The position numbers were made by a program, and so were the translations under genes. 64,000 bases of DNA from Clostridium sp. NkU-1 (GTDB lineage: Bacteria > Bacillota_A > Clostridia > Lachnospirales > Lachnospiraceae): the NCBI GenBank assembly GCA_001312405.1, contig BBDR01000009.1, positions 62,001 through 126,000 of the forward strand, given 5' to 3'. Within the stretch, counting starts at the first letter, position 1. Every line of letters begins with the position of its first letter. This document shows, in pieces, positions 18,948 to 29,755 of this stretch. A model generated the notes under the pieces. It made no database searches. It saw only the letters and a list, made by a program, of their open reading frames with translations, and had not been told where the DNA came from.

Positions 18948-20275
18948 ATGAAGATTGATGAAACGGCAGAAGAATATCTGGGCCGGATTCCTATGTGGGC
19001 CAGAAAGAAAAAAACTCTCTGGAAGATATCCGGGAATTCCTCTGTGAGATGGGGGAACCGGATGAAGGGATGAAAATTTTTCATGTGGCAGGTACCAACG
19101 GAAAAGGGTCGGTATGCGCATTTTTACAGTCTGTTTTAAGAAAAGCAGGCTGCAGGGTGGGAACTTTTACCTCCCCTCATCTGATTGAAACCAGAGAACG
19201 TTTCTGTATAAATGGAGAGATGATATGGTCAAAGGTTTTTGAAGAAAGCTATCAGACCGTCCGAAATCTTTCTGAGAATATGATGGAGAAAGGATATTGC
19301 CATCCGTCTTATTTTGAATTTCTGTTTTATATGGCAATGGACATGTTCCGTAAGACAGAAGTGGATATTGTAATTCTGGAAACAGGTCTTGGAGGAAGGC
19401 TGGATACGACTAATGTCATTAAGTCCCCTCTGGTGTCGGTGATTACCTCCATCAGCCTGGATCATACGGAATATCTGGGAGATACCATTGAAAAAAATCG
19501 CATGGGAAAAGGCTGGAATTATAAAAAAAAGGGGTGCCCGTAGTTTTTGACGGAAATGACGGACAGGCTTCCCAGGTTATCCGCTGCAGGGCAAAGGAGC
19601 TTGGCTCCCCTTTCTGTGAAGTGGACAGGCTGGGATATGAGATAACCGGATATGAAGAAAAGCTGTAAGGCCAGATTTTTTAAAGCAGGAGGAGGTTTCA
19701 TTGAAGTTACCGTTCCCACCGTTGCGGAGTATCAGGTGATGAATGCCTTTCTTTCGTTTAAGGCTCTTGAGGCAGTAAGGCTTAAGGAAATCATGGACTT
19801 AGAGATATCTGATGAGCAGGTAAAAGAAGGAATTGCCAGCATGTACTGGCCGGGAAGAATGGAAGAGGTGCTTCCTGGAGTATATCTGGACGGAGCCCAT
19901 AATCCGGGCGGTATCCAGGCTTTTGTCAGGGCAGCAGCCGGTTTGTGCAAAGCAAGAAAGAAACGGGCTGAGCTTTTGTTTTCGTCAGTATCCGATAAGG
20001 ATCACGATAAAATGATAAAGGAAATTGCAGGTGCACTGCCTCTTGATCAAGTAGCGGTGGCTCATATTCATTCGGAAAGAGGGCTTGAAACTAAGGTTCT
20101 GCTAAAAGAGTTTCAAAATGCCTGCGGATGCGGTGTGGAAGGATTTCAGACAGTGGAAGAGGCTGTTTTATACATGCTTCATAAAAAGGATGAAGGGCAT
20201 CTGCTGTTTTGTGTAGGTTCTCTTTACCTGATGGGGGAGATAAAGGCAGTATTAAGGAGGAACGGATATGATTGA
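18948..20275 (+). CDS. folC: Folylpolyglutamate synthase / dihydrofolate synthase (several frameshifts)
   Basis: This bifunctional Mur-ligase-family enzyme adds glutamate to dihydropteroate and folates. The P-loop is HVAGTNGKGSVCAFLQSVL, then SPHLIETRERFCING, VDIVILETGLGGRLDTTNVI, ISLDHTEYLGDTI and, in the C-terminal domain, VLPGVYLDGAHNPGGIQAF. Frames break at an A-run near 19010, at A-runs near 19493 and 19525, and near 19665. Reading through gives about 440 aa, the usual length. The ATG at 18948 starts MKIDETAEEYLGRIP, a typical FolC beginning, and lies downstream of the predicted promoter. The stop overlaps the next small gene by 8 bases. Confidence 0.88.
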
Positions 20276-20408
20276 TTTTGAAGCTGAGATTGACAGTTAC
20301 AGGCCAAGCCTGGAGGTTGATGCCATTGAAGATGCCATTGTAAGAAGTGATTTGACGGATATGAATGACTTAATGATGGATCTTATAAAAGAAATCAACA
20401 AGGAATAG
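20268..20408 (+). CDS. Small acidic protein of 46 aa overlapping folC
   Basis: An AAGGAGG lies at the ideal distance from the ATG at 20268, inside the end of folC. The protein (MIDFEAEIDSYRPSLEVDAI, ending MMDLIKEINKE) is strongly acidic and predicted mostly helical, with no membrane segment. It lies 11 bases before the TPR gene, so all three are probably one operon. I do not recognise a family; the strong ribosome binding site and tight packing argue that it is real. Confidence 0.6.
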   Translation: MIDFEAEIDSYRPSLEVDAIEDAIVRSDLTDMNDLMMDLIKEINKE

Positions 20409-20419
20409 GCGGTTAAAAT

Positions 20420-21738
20420 ATGGATTATGAAAGAAAAACCCGGGTAATCGCAAACAGCTATTATAACATGGGGCTGGAACGGGCAAAGCTCAGGGACTTA
20501 TCAGGAGCTTCCGAATGTCTGAAAAAAAAGCCTCCATTTTAACAAGTATATGACAGACGCAAGGAACCTTTTGGGGCTGATTTATTATGAGGTCGGAGAA
20601 GTGGGCGAAGCTCTTGTGCAATGGGTAATCAGCATGAACTTACAGCCAGAAGGAAACCGCGCAGATGAATACCTCGGTGAGATACAGAGAAAATCAGGCA
20701 CCATGGAGACGGAACGGCGGGCAGTGAGAAGATTCAACCAGGCCCTGATCTACGCCCAGAGCGGCAGTGAGGATCTGGCGATCCTGCAGCTTATTAAGGT
20801 GGTGGAAAGCAAGCCCAACTATGTGAAGGCCCAGCTTTTGCTGGCACTCCTTTGCATAGCCAGAGAGGATTATCAGAAGGCTGGCAAAGCCGTTTATAAG
20901 GTATTACAGATCGACCGCAACCATCCAAAGGCACTCTATTATAAGTCCCTGGTAAAGGATACGGCCGGGAATGGAAAAAGTGAACGGGAACCGGAAAAGC
21001 GGAAACTGAAAAATGTGCTTTCCCACAGGCAGATGGAAGATGATGATGTGATCATACCCCCAAGCTATCGGGAGAATACCAAGGATCAGGCGGTGGGGAA
21101 CATTCTTGCCGGGCTTTTGCTGGGCGCGGCGGTAATCTTTTTTCTGGTAATGCCGGCCAAGACAAAATCTATTAATGAATTACATAATAAGGAAATAATA
21201 AAATACAGCGAACAGTTAAGCCAGGCCAATCAAAAATCTGACAGCCTGACTGCACAGCTGGAATCCCTGGAAACAGAAAAGAAGACTGCAGAGGCCTCTT
21301 TAGCATCCATTACCAGTGATTCCGACAGTGTTCTGGCTCAGTATCAGGCCGTGATTGGAATCCTTCAGGCTTACAAAAAAAGATGACTTTCCGTCCGCGG
21401 TGAAGATTTATGCCGGGTTGAATCCGGATCTTATCACTTCCTCCGATGTCCAGGCAATCGTAGGTGAGATAAGAAAGGATATGGTGGAGAATGGCTGCCC
21501 AATTCTGGAAGGACTTGGGGACAAGGCGATGGAGGCAGGGGATGCCCAGACTGCACTTGCTTACTACTTGAAATGCCTTGATTTAAAGCCGGACAGCTGG
21601 CAGGCAAAATACAAGACGGCAGTCATTTATAAGGGAATGGACCAGAAAGAGCAGGCCAACGGGCTGTTCTCCGATATTATAAATAACAGCAAAGATGAAG
21701 AGCTATCTGCTAAGGCAAAATCAGAACGTGGTTTTTGA
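20420..21738 (+). CDS. TPR-repeat membrane protein (two frameshifts)
   Basis: Spanning an extra A near 20528 and another near 21383, this is a protein of about 438 aa. The N-terminal half has tetratricopeptide-like helical pairs (MGLERAKLRDLSGASECL, ARNLLGLIYYEVGEVGEALV, ALIYAQSGSEDLAILQLIKV, YVKAQLLLALLCIAREDYQK). A single membrane segment (NILAGLLLGAAVIFFLVM) follows, then a coiled coil (SQANQKSDSLTAQLESLETE). More TPR units close the protein (DAQTALAYYLKCLDLKPDSW). The topology suggests a scaffold with TPRs on one side and a coiled coil on the other. Partner unknown. Confidence 0.75.
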
Positions 21739-21764
21739 CATAATTTCCTTAATTTTAGCTAATG

Positions 21765-21808
21765 AAAGACACTACAGAAGACTAATTTTTTTGTGGTGTC
21801 TTTTTTCA
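21765..21808 (+). terminator. Intrinsic terminator before the spoIIA operon
   Basis: AAAGACACTAC (21765-21775) pairs with GTGGTGTCTTT (21793-21803), followed by TTT. Confidence 0.75.
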
Positions 21809-21890
21809 TTTTCCCGGGCCGTTTCCGGCGGCCGGGTGACGCTCTTTTTGGCATTACGGACAGACAATAAGGAATGGAGGAGTATTGCAT

Positions 21891-22230
21891 ATGAATCAAC
21901 CACACTTTACATATGAAGCAGAGGGGCAGACGCTGATCGTCCATCTGCCGGAGGAGTTGGATCATCATAACTGTTCAGGGCTTAAATGCGAAACCGATTT
22001 AATCCTTTCCGAGAACTATATCAGGCGCATTGTTTTCGATTTTTCAAAGACCAGGTTCATGGATTCCTCGGGAATCGGTATCTTGCTGAACAGGTATAAG
22101 CAGATGGCTTTAAGCGGGGGAACAATAGCCATCTACGGTGCAGGACCCAGGCTCTCCGCATTCTTAAAATAGGGGGATATTAAAATTAATGAAATTATAT
22201 GACTCTAAGGAAGCAGCAGTCACAGGTTGA
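21891..22230 (+). CDS. spoIIAA: Anti-sigma-F factor antagonist SpoIIAA (two indels near the end)
   Basis: SpoIIAA is the STAS-domain protein that, when unphosphorylated, captures SpoIIAB and frees sigma-F in the forespore. The protein starts MNQPHFTYEAEGQTLIVHLP, and the phosphorylatable serine sits in the conserved FMDSSGIGILLNRYKQM motif. As it stands the frame stops at 22172 after RLSAFLK. Adding a C near 22155 and a T near 22185 gives RLSRILKIGGYLKLMKLYDS and a TGA at 22228-22230, the usual family C-terminus. GGAATGGAGG precedes the start. It is the first gene of spoIIA. Confidence 0.9.
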
Positions 22231-22240
22231 GGAGGAACGT

Positions 22241-22675
22241 ATGTCAGAACAGAATAAACCAGAAATTCTGAAAATGGAATTGGAAGCCCTGTCAAAGAAT
22301 GAAGAATTTGCCAGAGTGGCAGTGGCAGTTTTTATGGCAAGATTGAATCCCACCCTGGAAGAAGTGGATGATGTGAAAACAGCCGTGTCGGAGGCAGTCA
22401 CAAATGCGGTCATCCATGGATATCAGGGGAAAGGAGGAATCATTTATCTGGAAGTGGGGATAGACGGCCAGGAAATTTCAGTAACCGTACGGGATACGGG
22501 TATTGGAATTCCCGATATCAAGCTGGCCATGGAGCCTATGTATACCACAGATCCGGATGGAGAACGGTCAGGCATGGGATTTTCCTTTATGGAAGCGTTT
22601 ATGGATCAGGTGGAAGTAGAGTCGGAGACCGGAGTGGGAACTGCCGTAACCATGAAAAAGAAGATTGACAGGTGA
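22241..22675 (+). CDS. spoIIAB: Anti-sigma-F factor and serine kinase SpoIIAB
   Basis: This 144-aa GHKL-fold protein binds sigma-F and phosphorylates SpoIIAA. The ATP-binding boxes are visible: the N-box VSEAVTNAVIHGYQG, the G1 box VTVRDTGIGIPDIKLAM and the G2-like GERSGMGFSFMEAFMD. AGGAGG lies six bases before the ATG at 22241. The stop overlaps the sigF start region, as is usual for this operon. The frame is intact. Confidence 0.95.
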   Translation: MSEQNKPEILKMELEALSKNEEFARVAVAVFMARLNPTLEEVDDVKTAVSEAVTNAVIHGYQGKGGIIYLEVGIDGQEISVTVRDTGIGIPDIKLAMEPMYTTDPDGERSGMGFSFMEAFMDQVEVESETGVGTAVTMKKKIDR

Positions 22676-22680
22676 GCCTT

Positions 22681-23394
22681 ATGGATGAGACCATGAGATT
22701 GATAGAAATGGCTCACGAAGGAGATAAAGCGGCAAGAGACCAGCTTGTGACCGACAATTTCGGGCTGGTTTGGAGTATAGTACGCAGATTTACAGGGCGT
22801 GGTTATGAACCTGAGGATTTGTTTCAAATCGGCAGCATTGGCTTAATGAAAGCCATTGATAAATTTGACTTATCCTATGAGGTGAAATTTTCCACTTATG
22901 CGGTGCCCATGATAACAGGAGAGATCAAACGTTTTTTTAAGAGACGACGGAATGATCAAGGTCAGCCGCTCCATAAAGGAAATGGGGCTTAAGGTGAAAA
23001 ACGTCAGGGAAGAATTGGTATATCGTCTTGGGAGAGAGCCTACGGTGGAAGAAATTGCTGGAGAAATAGGGGCCAGCAAAGAAGAAGTGGCAGCTTCCAT
23101 TGAAGCGGGAGCGGAAGTGGAATCCTTATACAGGTCCGTCAACAAAAATGACGAAAACAGCATTTTACTCATTGATAAAATTGAAGAGGAAAGTTCTGCC
23201 CAGGAAGATCTGTTAAACCGCATGGTGCTGCGGGAACTTTTAACGGCGCTTTCCGACAAGGATAGGGAAATTATTATCAGGCGTTATTATTATAATGAGA
23301 CTCAAAGTCAAATTGCGGCAAAGCTTGGAATATCCCAGGTTCAGGTTTCCAGACTGGAAAAAAGATTTTAAAACAGATGCGGGAAAAATTGTAG
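22681..23394 (+). CDS. sigF: RNA polymerase sigma-F factor (two indels)
   Basis: Sigma-F directs forespore transcription after septation. Region 2 is seen in VTDNFGLVWSIVRRFTGRGY, EPEDLFQIGSIGLMKAIDKF and VKFSTYAVPMITGEIKRF. An extra T near 22935 breaks the frame just before RDDGMIKVSRSIKEMG. Region 3 includes LVYRLGREPTVEEIAGEIGA and region 4 contains SQIAAKLGISQVQVSRLEK. A missing A near 23360 hides the natural end KKILKQMREKL with TAG at 23392-23394. ATG 22681 follows AGGTGAG. GTG 22672, overlapping the spoIIAB stop, is the alternative. Confidence 0.92.
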
Positions 23395-23457
23395 AATAAA
23401 ATAATTTTATACGGCTCATACTAGCTTTGAAAACCAGAGAAAAGGATGTGAGCACGT

Positions 23458-23619
23458 ATGGAATCCGTAAAACATAAGCTTGTCATGGCGCTTCTTGTAT
23501 TATGCCTGATTGCAGTTGCTGCTGCTATCTGGTACATGATTGCTGTTATGCCGGACGGGTCAGAAAAAGAAGGGACGCTTGTTGAAGCCATTCCGGGATG
23601 GGAGATGATGGTTTCATGA
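23458..23619 (+). CDS. 53-aa single-pass membrane protein between sigF and spoVAA
   Basis: The ORF starts at ATG 23458, about ten bases downstream of AAAGGATGTG. It encodes a short basic N-terminus, one membrane span (LVMALLVLCLIAVAAAIWYM) and a short acidic tail ending WEMMVS. Its TGA overlaps the spoVAA start (ATGA at 23616-23619), so the two are translationally coupled. I do not recognise a named family. Its place between sigF and the spoVA genes suggests a small forespore membrane protein (inference). Confidence 0.65.
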   Translation: MESVKHKLVMALLVLCLIAVAAAIWYMIAVMPDGSEKEGTLVEAIPGWEMMVS

Positions 23620-24243
23620 GCAAGACTGTTTATTTGAATATCAGCCAGATTACTGAGGTGCGGCACAAGGAAATCCAGTTAAAGGATGTGGCGGATGTTT
23701 ATTGCGACGATACGGCTATTATGAATAAGTGTAAGGCCCTTCGGATCAAAACCATCCATTTGGACCGCAATAAGCGTTATATAGAAAAAAACTCTGGATG
23801 TAATCAAGAAGCTGATAGAAATGGATCCGACTCTTCAGATCAATAATGTGGGAGAGGTAGACTTTATCATAGACTACCATAAGCCCAAACCTCCCGTATG
23901 GGCCTGGCAGTGGGCCAAAACCATTTTTGTCTGTATCGTATGTTTCTGCGGTGCATCCTTTGCTATTATGACCTTTAATAATGATGCCAGCGTTACGGAT
24001 GTTTTCAAGGAAATTTACCGGATCATCATGAAGCAGGAGTCAAGCGGATTCACGATTTTGGAGGTCAGTTATTCTGTTGGACTGGCTCTTGGAATTGTGG
24101 GATTCTTCAACCATTTCGCAAAATACAAGATCAATACCGATCCAACTCCGCTAGAGGTGGAAATGCGGCTTTACGAAGACAATATCAGTAAGACTCTGAT
24201 CCAGAACGATGGTAGAAAGGAGTCGGACATTGATGTTTCTTAA
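23616..24243 (+). CDS. spoVAA: Stage V sporulation protein AA (one frameshift)
   Basis: SpoVAA belongs to the SpoVA complex that moves dipicolinic acid into the forespore. The N-terminal part (MSKTVYLNISQITEVRHKEI, CKALRIKTIHLDRNKRY) is soluble. After an extra A at about 23789-23795 the protein continues as TLDVIKKLIEMDPTLQINNV. Two C-terminal membrane segments follow (WAKTIFVCIVCFCGASFAIM and YSVGLALGIVGFFNHF). The total is about 208 aa, near the family norm. It overlaps the gene before by four bases and spoVAB by 11. Confidence 0.87.
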
Positions 24244-24629
24244 AGAAGTATTTCTTGTTTTTATTGGGCTCAGCGCTGGCGGCATTATAGCAGCCGGCGT
24301 TTTTGCTTTTTTTGGCAATTATTGGCGTGTTTCCAAGACTGATCGGAGCAACCCAAACAAAGAAGCATATTCTGCTCTTTGAGTCGGTTATCATTCTTGG
24401 CGGTGTCCTTGGGAATATATGTGATATTTATAGAATTCCCATAGGGTTCGGCGGAAATCTGGTTCTTGGAATATACGGGCTTTCCGTCGGAATATTTATA
24501 GGCATCCTTGTCATGTCTCTTGCAGAAACTTTAAAAGCCCTGCCCATAATCAGCCGTAGAATTCATCTGGCTGTTGGCCTGCAATATTTGATCCTTTCCC
24601 TGGGTCTTGGCAAATTGATCGGTCCCTGA
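24233..24629 (+). CDS. spoVAB: Stage V sporulation protein AB (one frameshift)
   Basis: This small polytopic membrane protein of about 131 aa has four hydrophobic segments. They start at MFLKEVFLVFIGLSAGGIIA and include ESVIILGGVLGNICDIYRIP and LVLGIYGLSVGIFIGILVMS. An extra T in the seven-T run near 24310 shifts the frame before LAIIGVFPRLIGAT. Asn-Asp motifs and the PRLIG segment are typical of SpoVAB. The start overlaps the end of spoVAA, and a 110-base gap precedes spoVAC. Confidence 0.87.
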
Positions 24630-24742
24630 TCTATTTTACAGGGAATTTTAAGCAGTAGTATCAGGAAAAGGATTTACAGAACGTAGAAACGCCCGAAGGC
24701 ATGTTATATGCCCGGAAAGAATGGGAGCAAAGGAGGAAAATC

Positions 24743-25194
24743 ATGGAAATAAACAAAAAAGCATATGAAGCTTATGTAAAACAGGTGACTCCGGTGCACA
24801 AAAAATGGCCGGGGCTTATAAAGGCCTTTTTTGTAGGGGGAATCATATGTACCCTTGGACAGCTTACTACAACTTTATTTATGAATACAGGCATGGAAAA
24901 GGAAGCTGCCTCTGCCTGGACCACTTTGGTTCTGATTGCAGCTACTGTCATCCTGACCGGATTTAACATTTATCCCAAGATTACAAAATTTGGCGGAGCA
25001 GGAGCCTGGTGCCGATCACGGGATTTGCCAATTCCGTTGTCGCTCCGGCTGTGGAATTTAAGGCGGAAGGCCAGGTGTTTGGAATCGGCTGTAAAATCTT
25101 TACCATTGCCGGTCCCGTCATATTATATGGGATATTAAGCTCCTGGATCCTGGGAATCATCGCCTATGTATTAAAGGCCTTTCAAATACTGTAG
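24743..25194 (+). CDS. spoVAC: Stage V sporulation protein AC (one frameshift)
   Basis: SpoVAC is a membrane channel component for dipicolinate, reported to be mechanosensitive in Bacillus. It begins MEINKKAYEAYVKQVTPVHK, with the conserved AFFVGGIICTLGQLTTTLF segment and ILTGFNIYPKITKFGGAGA. A missing C near 25010 breaks the frame before LVPITGFANSVVAPAVEFKA and GQVFGIGCKIFTIAGPVILY, both strongly conserved. AAAGGAGG precedes the ATG at 24743. The repaired length is about 151 aa. Confidence 0.92.
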
Positions 25195-25226
25195 GAATGA
25201 ACCGGTCAGAGAAATGGAGAGAGAAA

Positions 25227-26247
<1,021 letters not shown>

Positions 26248-26258
26248 GGCACAGCCCG

Positions 26259-26298
26259 CATTCATAATTTGGCAACGTTTTCCGCCAAATTATGAATG
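26259..26298 (+). promoter_or_regulatory. Perfect 15-bp intercistronic hairpin between spoVAD and spoVAE
   Basis: CATTCATAATTTGGC (26259-26273) is exactly complementary to 26284-26298 across a 10-base loop. There is no T-tract, so it is more likely an mRNA processing or stability element than a terminator. Confidence 0.6.
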
Positions 26299-26339
26299 GA
26301 ATGGTGAACACATGGACAGTAAAAAGAAAGGAGACAGCC

Positions 26340-26694
26340 ATGGATTACGTGAAAGCATTTTTAGTCGGAGGAGCGATCTGCGCCCTGGTGCAGATATTAA
26401 TGGACAATACAAAACTGATGCCCGGCCGCATCATGGTTCTTCTGGTGGTAACCGGAAGCATTCTGGGCGCTATTGGCATTTACCAGCTTTGCCGACTGGG
26501 CCGGAGCCGGGGCAACGGTTCCCCTTCTGGGCTTTGGGAACACCTTATGGAAAGGCGTATCAAAGAGCATGGGAGAGGATGGATTTTTAGGGATTTTTAA
26601 AGGGGGATTTACTGCAAGCGCAGTAGGAATTTCCGGAGCATTGATCTTCGGATACCTGGGCTCTATTCTATTTAAGCCTAAGATGAAGAGCTGA
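26340..26694 (+). CDS. spoVAE: Stage V sporulation protein AE (one frameshift)
   Basis: SpoVAE (SpoVAEb type) is a polytopic membrane protein of about 118 aa in the dipicolinate transporter. It starts MDYVKAFLVGGAICALVQIL and contains MVLLVVTGSILGAIGIYQL. After an indel near 26485 it continues with ADWAGAGATVPLLGFGNTLW, a hallmark of the family, and GFTASAVGISGALIFGYLGS. AAAGGAGACAGCC precedes the ATG at 26340. It is the last gene before a terminator. Confidence 0.92.
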
Positions 26695-26742
26695 TACGAT
26701 TGGCATAAAACGAAAATATAAGAAAATATAATGCAAAAAGAG

Positions 26743-26780
26743 TGCCTCAAAAGCCAAATCGGCTTTTGAGGCATTCTTGT
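26743..26780. terminator. Terminator between spoVAE and the convergent PBP gene
   Basis: TGCCTCAAAAGCC (26743-26755) is perfectly complementary to 26761-26773, with a 5-base loop and a T-rich 3' side. Confidence 0.85.
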
Positions 26781-26864
26781 GTTTTTCTTTATTATTGTTT
26801 CCGTTTTCCTGTGTCATAGCCCCGCCCTGCTTACCGGAGGCAGCATCCCATCCACAGGTGTTAT

Positions 26865-29518
26865 TTAATAGCCTCCCCAGGGAGGAATCTGTGTTGCTCC
26901 ACCAGGATTCTGAGGCCCATGTCCAGGTCCATACTGCTGTGGAATTCCGCCGGGTGAATCCGAATTATCTCCCGGAGGAAGGATGATGGAGTTGGCAGAA
27001 TGGATGGTGCAATATCCTGGCATTGCGTATTTGGAGTCATCCGTTGACCCTTCTTCTCCCGAAGGAATTGCCATAAATATGGCGGTGGTCCGTTCCGGAC
27101 AGTAAGGAGTAGGCAGACGGTGGGATACAGAGCAGACCGTTGCGCGTACATGATTATTGCATACATCGGTTGGAACCGTGCCTTTTGCAAAATATTCGGT
27201 GTATACCGCATTGCCTCTGGGGTCGTTGTTGCAGACGCCGGAGACTGCCAGCTTGCCGGATTTACGGCAGATCTGAGCGGTTTCTATGCTGTCAGGCACT
27301 GGAAAGCCAGGATCGGGCATTCCTTCATGGACTCTGGTCATGATCTTCCGCCAGATGGCCTTGTGGAAGGAGGCTCCTCCATTTTGCTTCGTAAGTTTCT
27401 GGTTGTCGTCACAGCCGGCCCAGATACCGGCAGTATAATAGGGGGAATAACCTACGAACCAGATATCATTGTTTGCGGAGGTGGTACCGCTTTTTCCTGC
27501 CCCTGACATACCGGGAATGTGAGCAGAGGCACTGGTGGAGCTTGGCCCTGAGCTTGAGAATTTCCTGCTGCTTTCCATGGAATCGGCCATGGCATCGGTT
27601 AAAAGAAATGCAGTGGAATCCTTTAATACCCGGTGGGTTTCCGGCGTATTGTCAATTAGCACCTTGCCGTCATGATCCAGAATTCTGGTAAAGAATATAG
27701 GTTTTTTTGTAAACTCCTCCGTTTGCTATGGTGGCAAAGGCGCCGGTCAGCTCTAAGTTGGAAACGCCGGTGGTGATTCCTCCAAGGGCCAGGGCCGCAT
27801 TATAATCGGTATCGGTTAAGGAGGAAATTCCGAAATTCTTGGCGTATTCCACACCAAGCTGAGGCGTTACGGTTTCCATCAGGCAGCGGACAGCCACGAT
27901 GTTCATGGAATAGATAATTCCGTCACGTATGCTGGAGTAGCCTTGATAGCCGGAGCTGTACCAGTTGGAAAAGGTCTTAGTGCCCACCGTGTAAACAGAA
28001 TCATAATAAACGGATCCCAGGGTGGCCCCACAGGTATCAATGGCAGGTGCAAAGGCTGTTAAGATCTTAAAGGTAGATCCTGGCTGACGGTATGTGTTGC
28101 TGGCCCGGTTCAAGGTTAAGCTGGCTGTTTTTTGTCCCCGCCCGCCGCTTATGGCTTTTACTTCCCCGGTTTTCTGGTCCATGAGGACAAAGGAAGCCTG
28201 GGGCTGCAGCATTTTATGAAGGCTTTCACCAAGAATGGTATCCCCTTCTTTTAATAGATAAGCCTTGTATCCGTTTATATCGTCCTGGATTGCTTCTTCG
28301 GTATTATATAAGCCGTCAAATCCCGTATCCCCGTTTTCCTTGTGATAACGTTTTATATTTTCCTCAGAGTAATGGGTTGTGGTTCCATCCTTATGGGTGA
28401 CGGACAGCCTGTATTCGATGGAATATCTGGCGGCAAAATAGTTTTCAGGGCTGTTGATTTCCTCGTCTACAATGGACTGGATCTTAGGATCCTGGGTGGT
28501 ATAGATCGACAGTCCGCCGCTGTAAAGCATGTTGTGGGCCTGGGTGTCCGTGTATCCTAGCTGGTCCTTCATGGCCTTTTTTTACCTGCTCCACCAGCTC
28601 ATCCGTAAAATAGCTGTATGGGGTGGAAGTCTCCTTGGTAGCGGTATCTACGTTCTGGATCCTGGAATAGACGTCATCGGACAGCGCCTCATCTTCTTCC
28701 TGCTTTGTGATATATCCCTGGTCATTCATATATTGAAGAATTACCTTTTGCTTGTCCGAATTGGCTTTTTGCCCTGTGATGGGGTTAAACTTTGAGGGGT
28801 TCTGGGTGATCCCTGCAAGGACTGCACATTCTGATAATGTCAAGTCCGGCACGTCCTTATTGAAATATCTTCTGGCAGCCACCTTGACTCCCAGGGAATT
28901 GTTGCCCAGGTTAATGGTATTTAGATAGTTGGTTATGATCTGTTCCTTGGCCATGGCCTTATCCAGCTTGACGGCTAAAAACCATTCCTGCAGCTTTCGT
29001 TCCAGCCGTTCTCCGAAGCTTTTTTCCATGCCGCCTCCAAAGACGCTGTTTTTAATTAACTGCTGGGTAATGGTACTTCCTCCGCCTGCGGTGGAATCCC
29101 CTGTCAGAACGCCCTTAACGGCGCGGAGAATGGAACGCAAATCGATTCCATTGTGCTCCCAGAACCGGGAATCCTCATAGGAAACAAACGCATTAACGAG
29201 ATTCTTCGGAAGTTCCTCATAACTGGCTTCCTCCCGGTTGGAACCTGCGGTTACCAAGGTTTCAGTGACGTTTCCGGCGCTGTCATAGACGGTTGTTGCA
29301 TATTCGTTTGGAACAATGGTTGCGATATCTACGTCAGGAGCATTGTCTATGATTCCTTTTACCATGCCAAAACAGATGCTGGCAGCAACAATGCTGCCAA
29401 ACAAGCATAGCACAAATAGACTCTTTAAAAAGGCAAGAAAGACCTTAGTGGTATATTTCCTTGTCTTTGAATTGGCAGATCTGATTTTTTTCTCTGTCGC
29501 TTGTTTGCCGTAATTCAT
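26865..29518 (-). CDS. Class A penicillin-binding protein, glycosyltransferase/transpeptidase (two frameshifts)
   Basis: This bifunctional peptidoglycan synthase has a cytoplasmic tail and one membrane anchor (VFLAFLKSLFVLCLFGSIVA). The GT51 domain carries the catalytic Glu in VSYEDSRFWEHNGIDLRSIL and GGGSTITQQLIKNSVFGG. The transpeptidase motifs are SxxK in RQPGSTFKILTAF, SxN in YSMNIVAVRC and KSGTT in AGKSGTTSANNDIWFVGY. The tail ends in a Pro/Gly-rich segment (GPGHGPQNPGGATQIPPWGG). Extra A/T bases near 28575 and 27705 break the frame into three pieces. AAAGGAGG precedes ATG 29518 (MNYGKQATEKK). The total is about 884 aa. Confidence 0.9.
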
Positions 29519-29535
29519 AGGAAGCCTCCTTTCCA

Positions 29536-29605
29536 CTTTATTGCCCATGCTTTTTGGGCAGAGCCTGCCCCGCTTTTACGGGCGTAAAGGTATGCCTGTA
29601 AGGCA
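29536..29605 (-). repeat. SD-ending leader repeat, copy B (long form, upstream of PBP gene)
   Basis: On the minus strand it reads GGCATACCTTTACGCCCGTA, then AAAGCGGGGCAGGCTCTGCC and CAAAAAGCATGGGCA, ending about ten bases before AAAGGAGG. It shares an extra internal segment (TAAAAGCGGGGC-AG) with the purF copy. Confidence 0.7.
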
Positions 29606-29755
29606 TTACCGGTACATTATACCAAAAATTGTCTTGCAATTCAACACCTACCATTTTTGGAGATAATCAGGCAAAATATACATGAAAGCTTGCCTGGGCC
29701 TGTACTTTTGGTTATAATGGGGGTAATCGGTTAAAAATAAGGAATGAGGAAGTTT

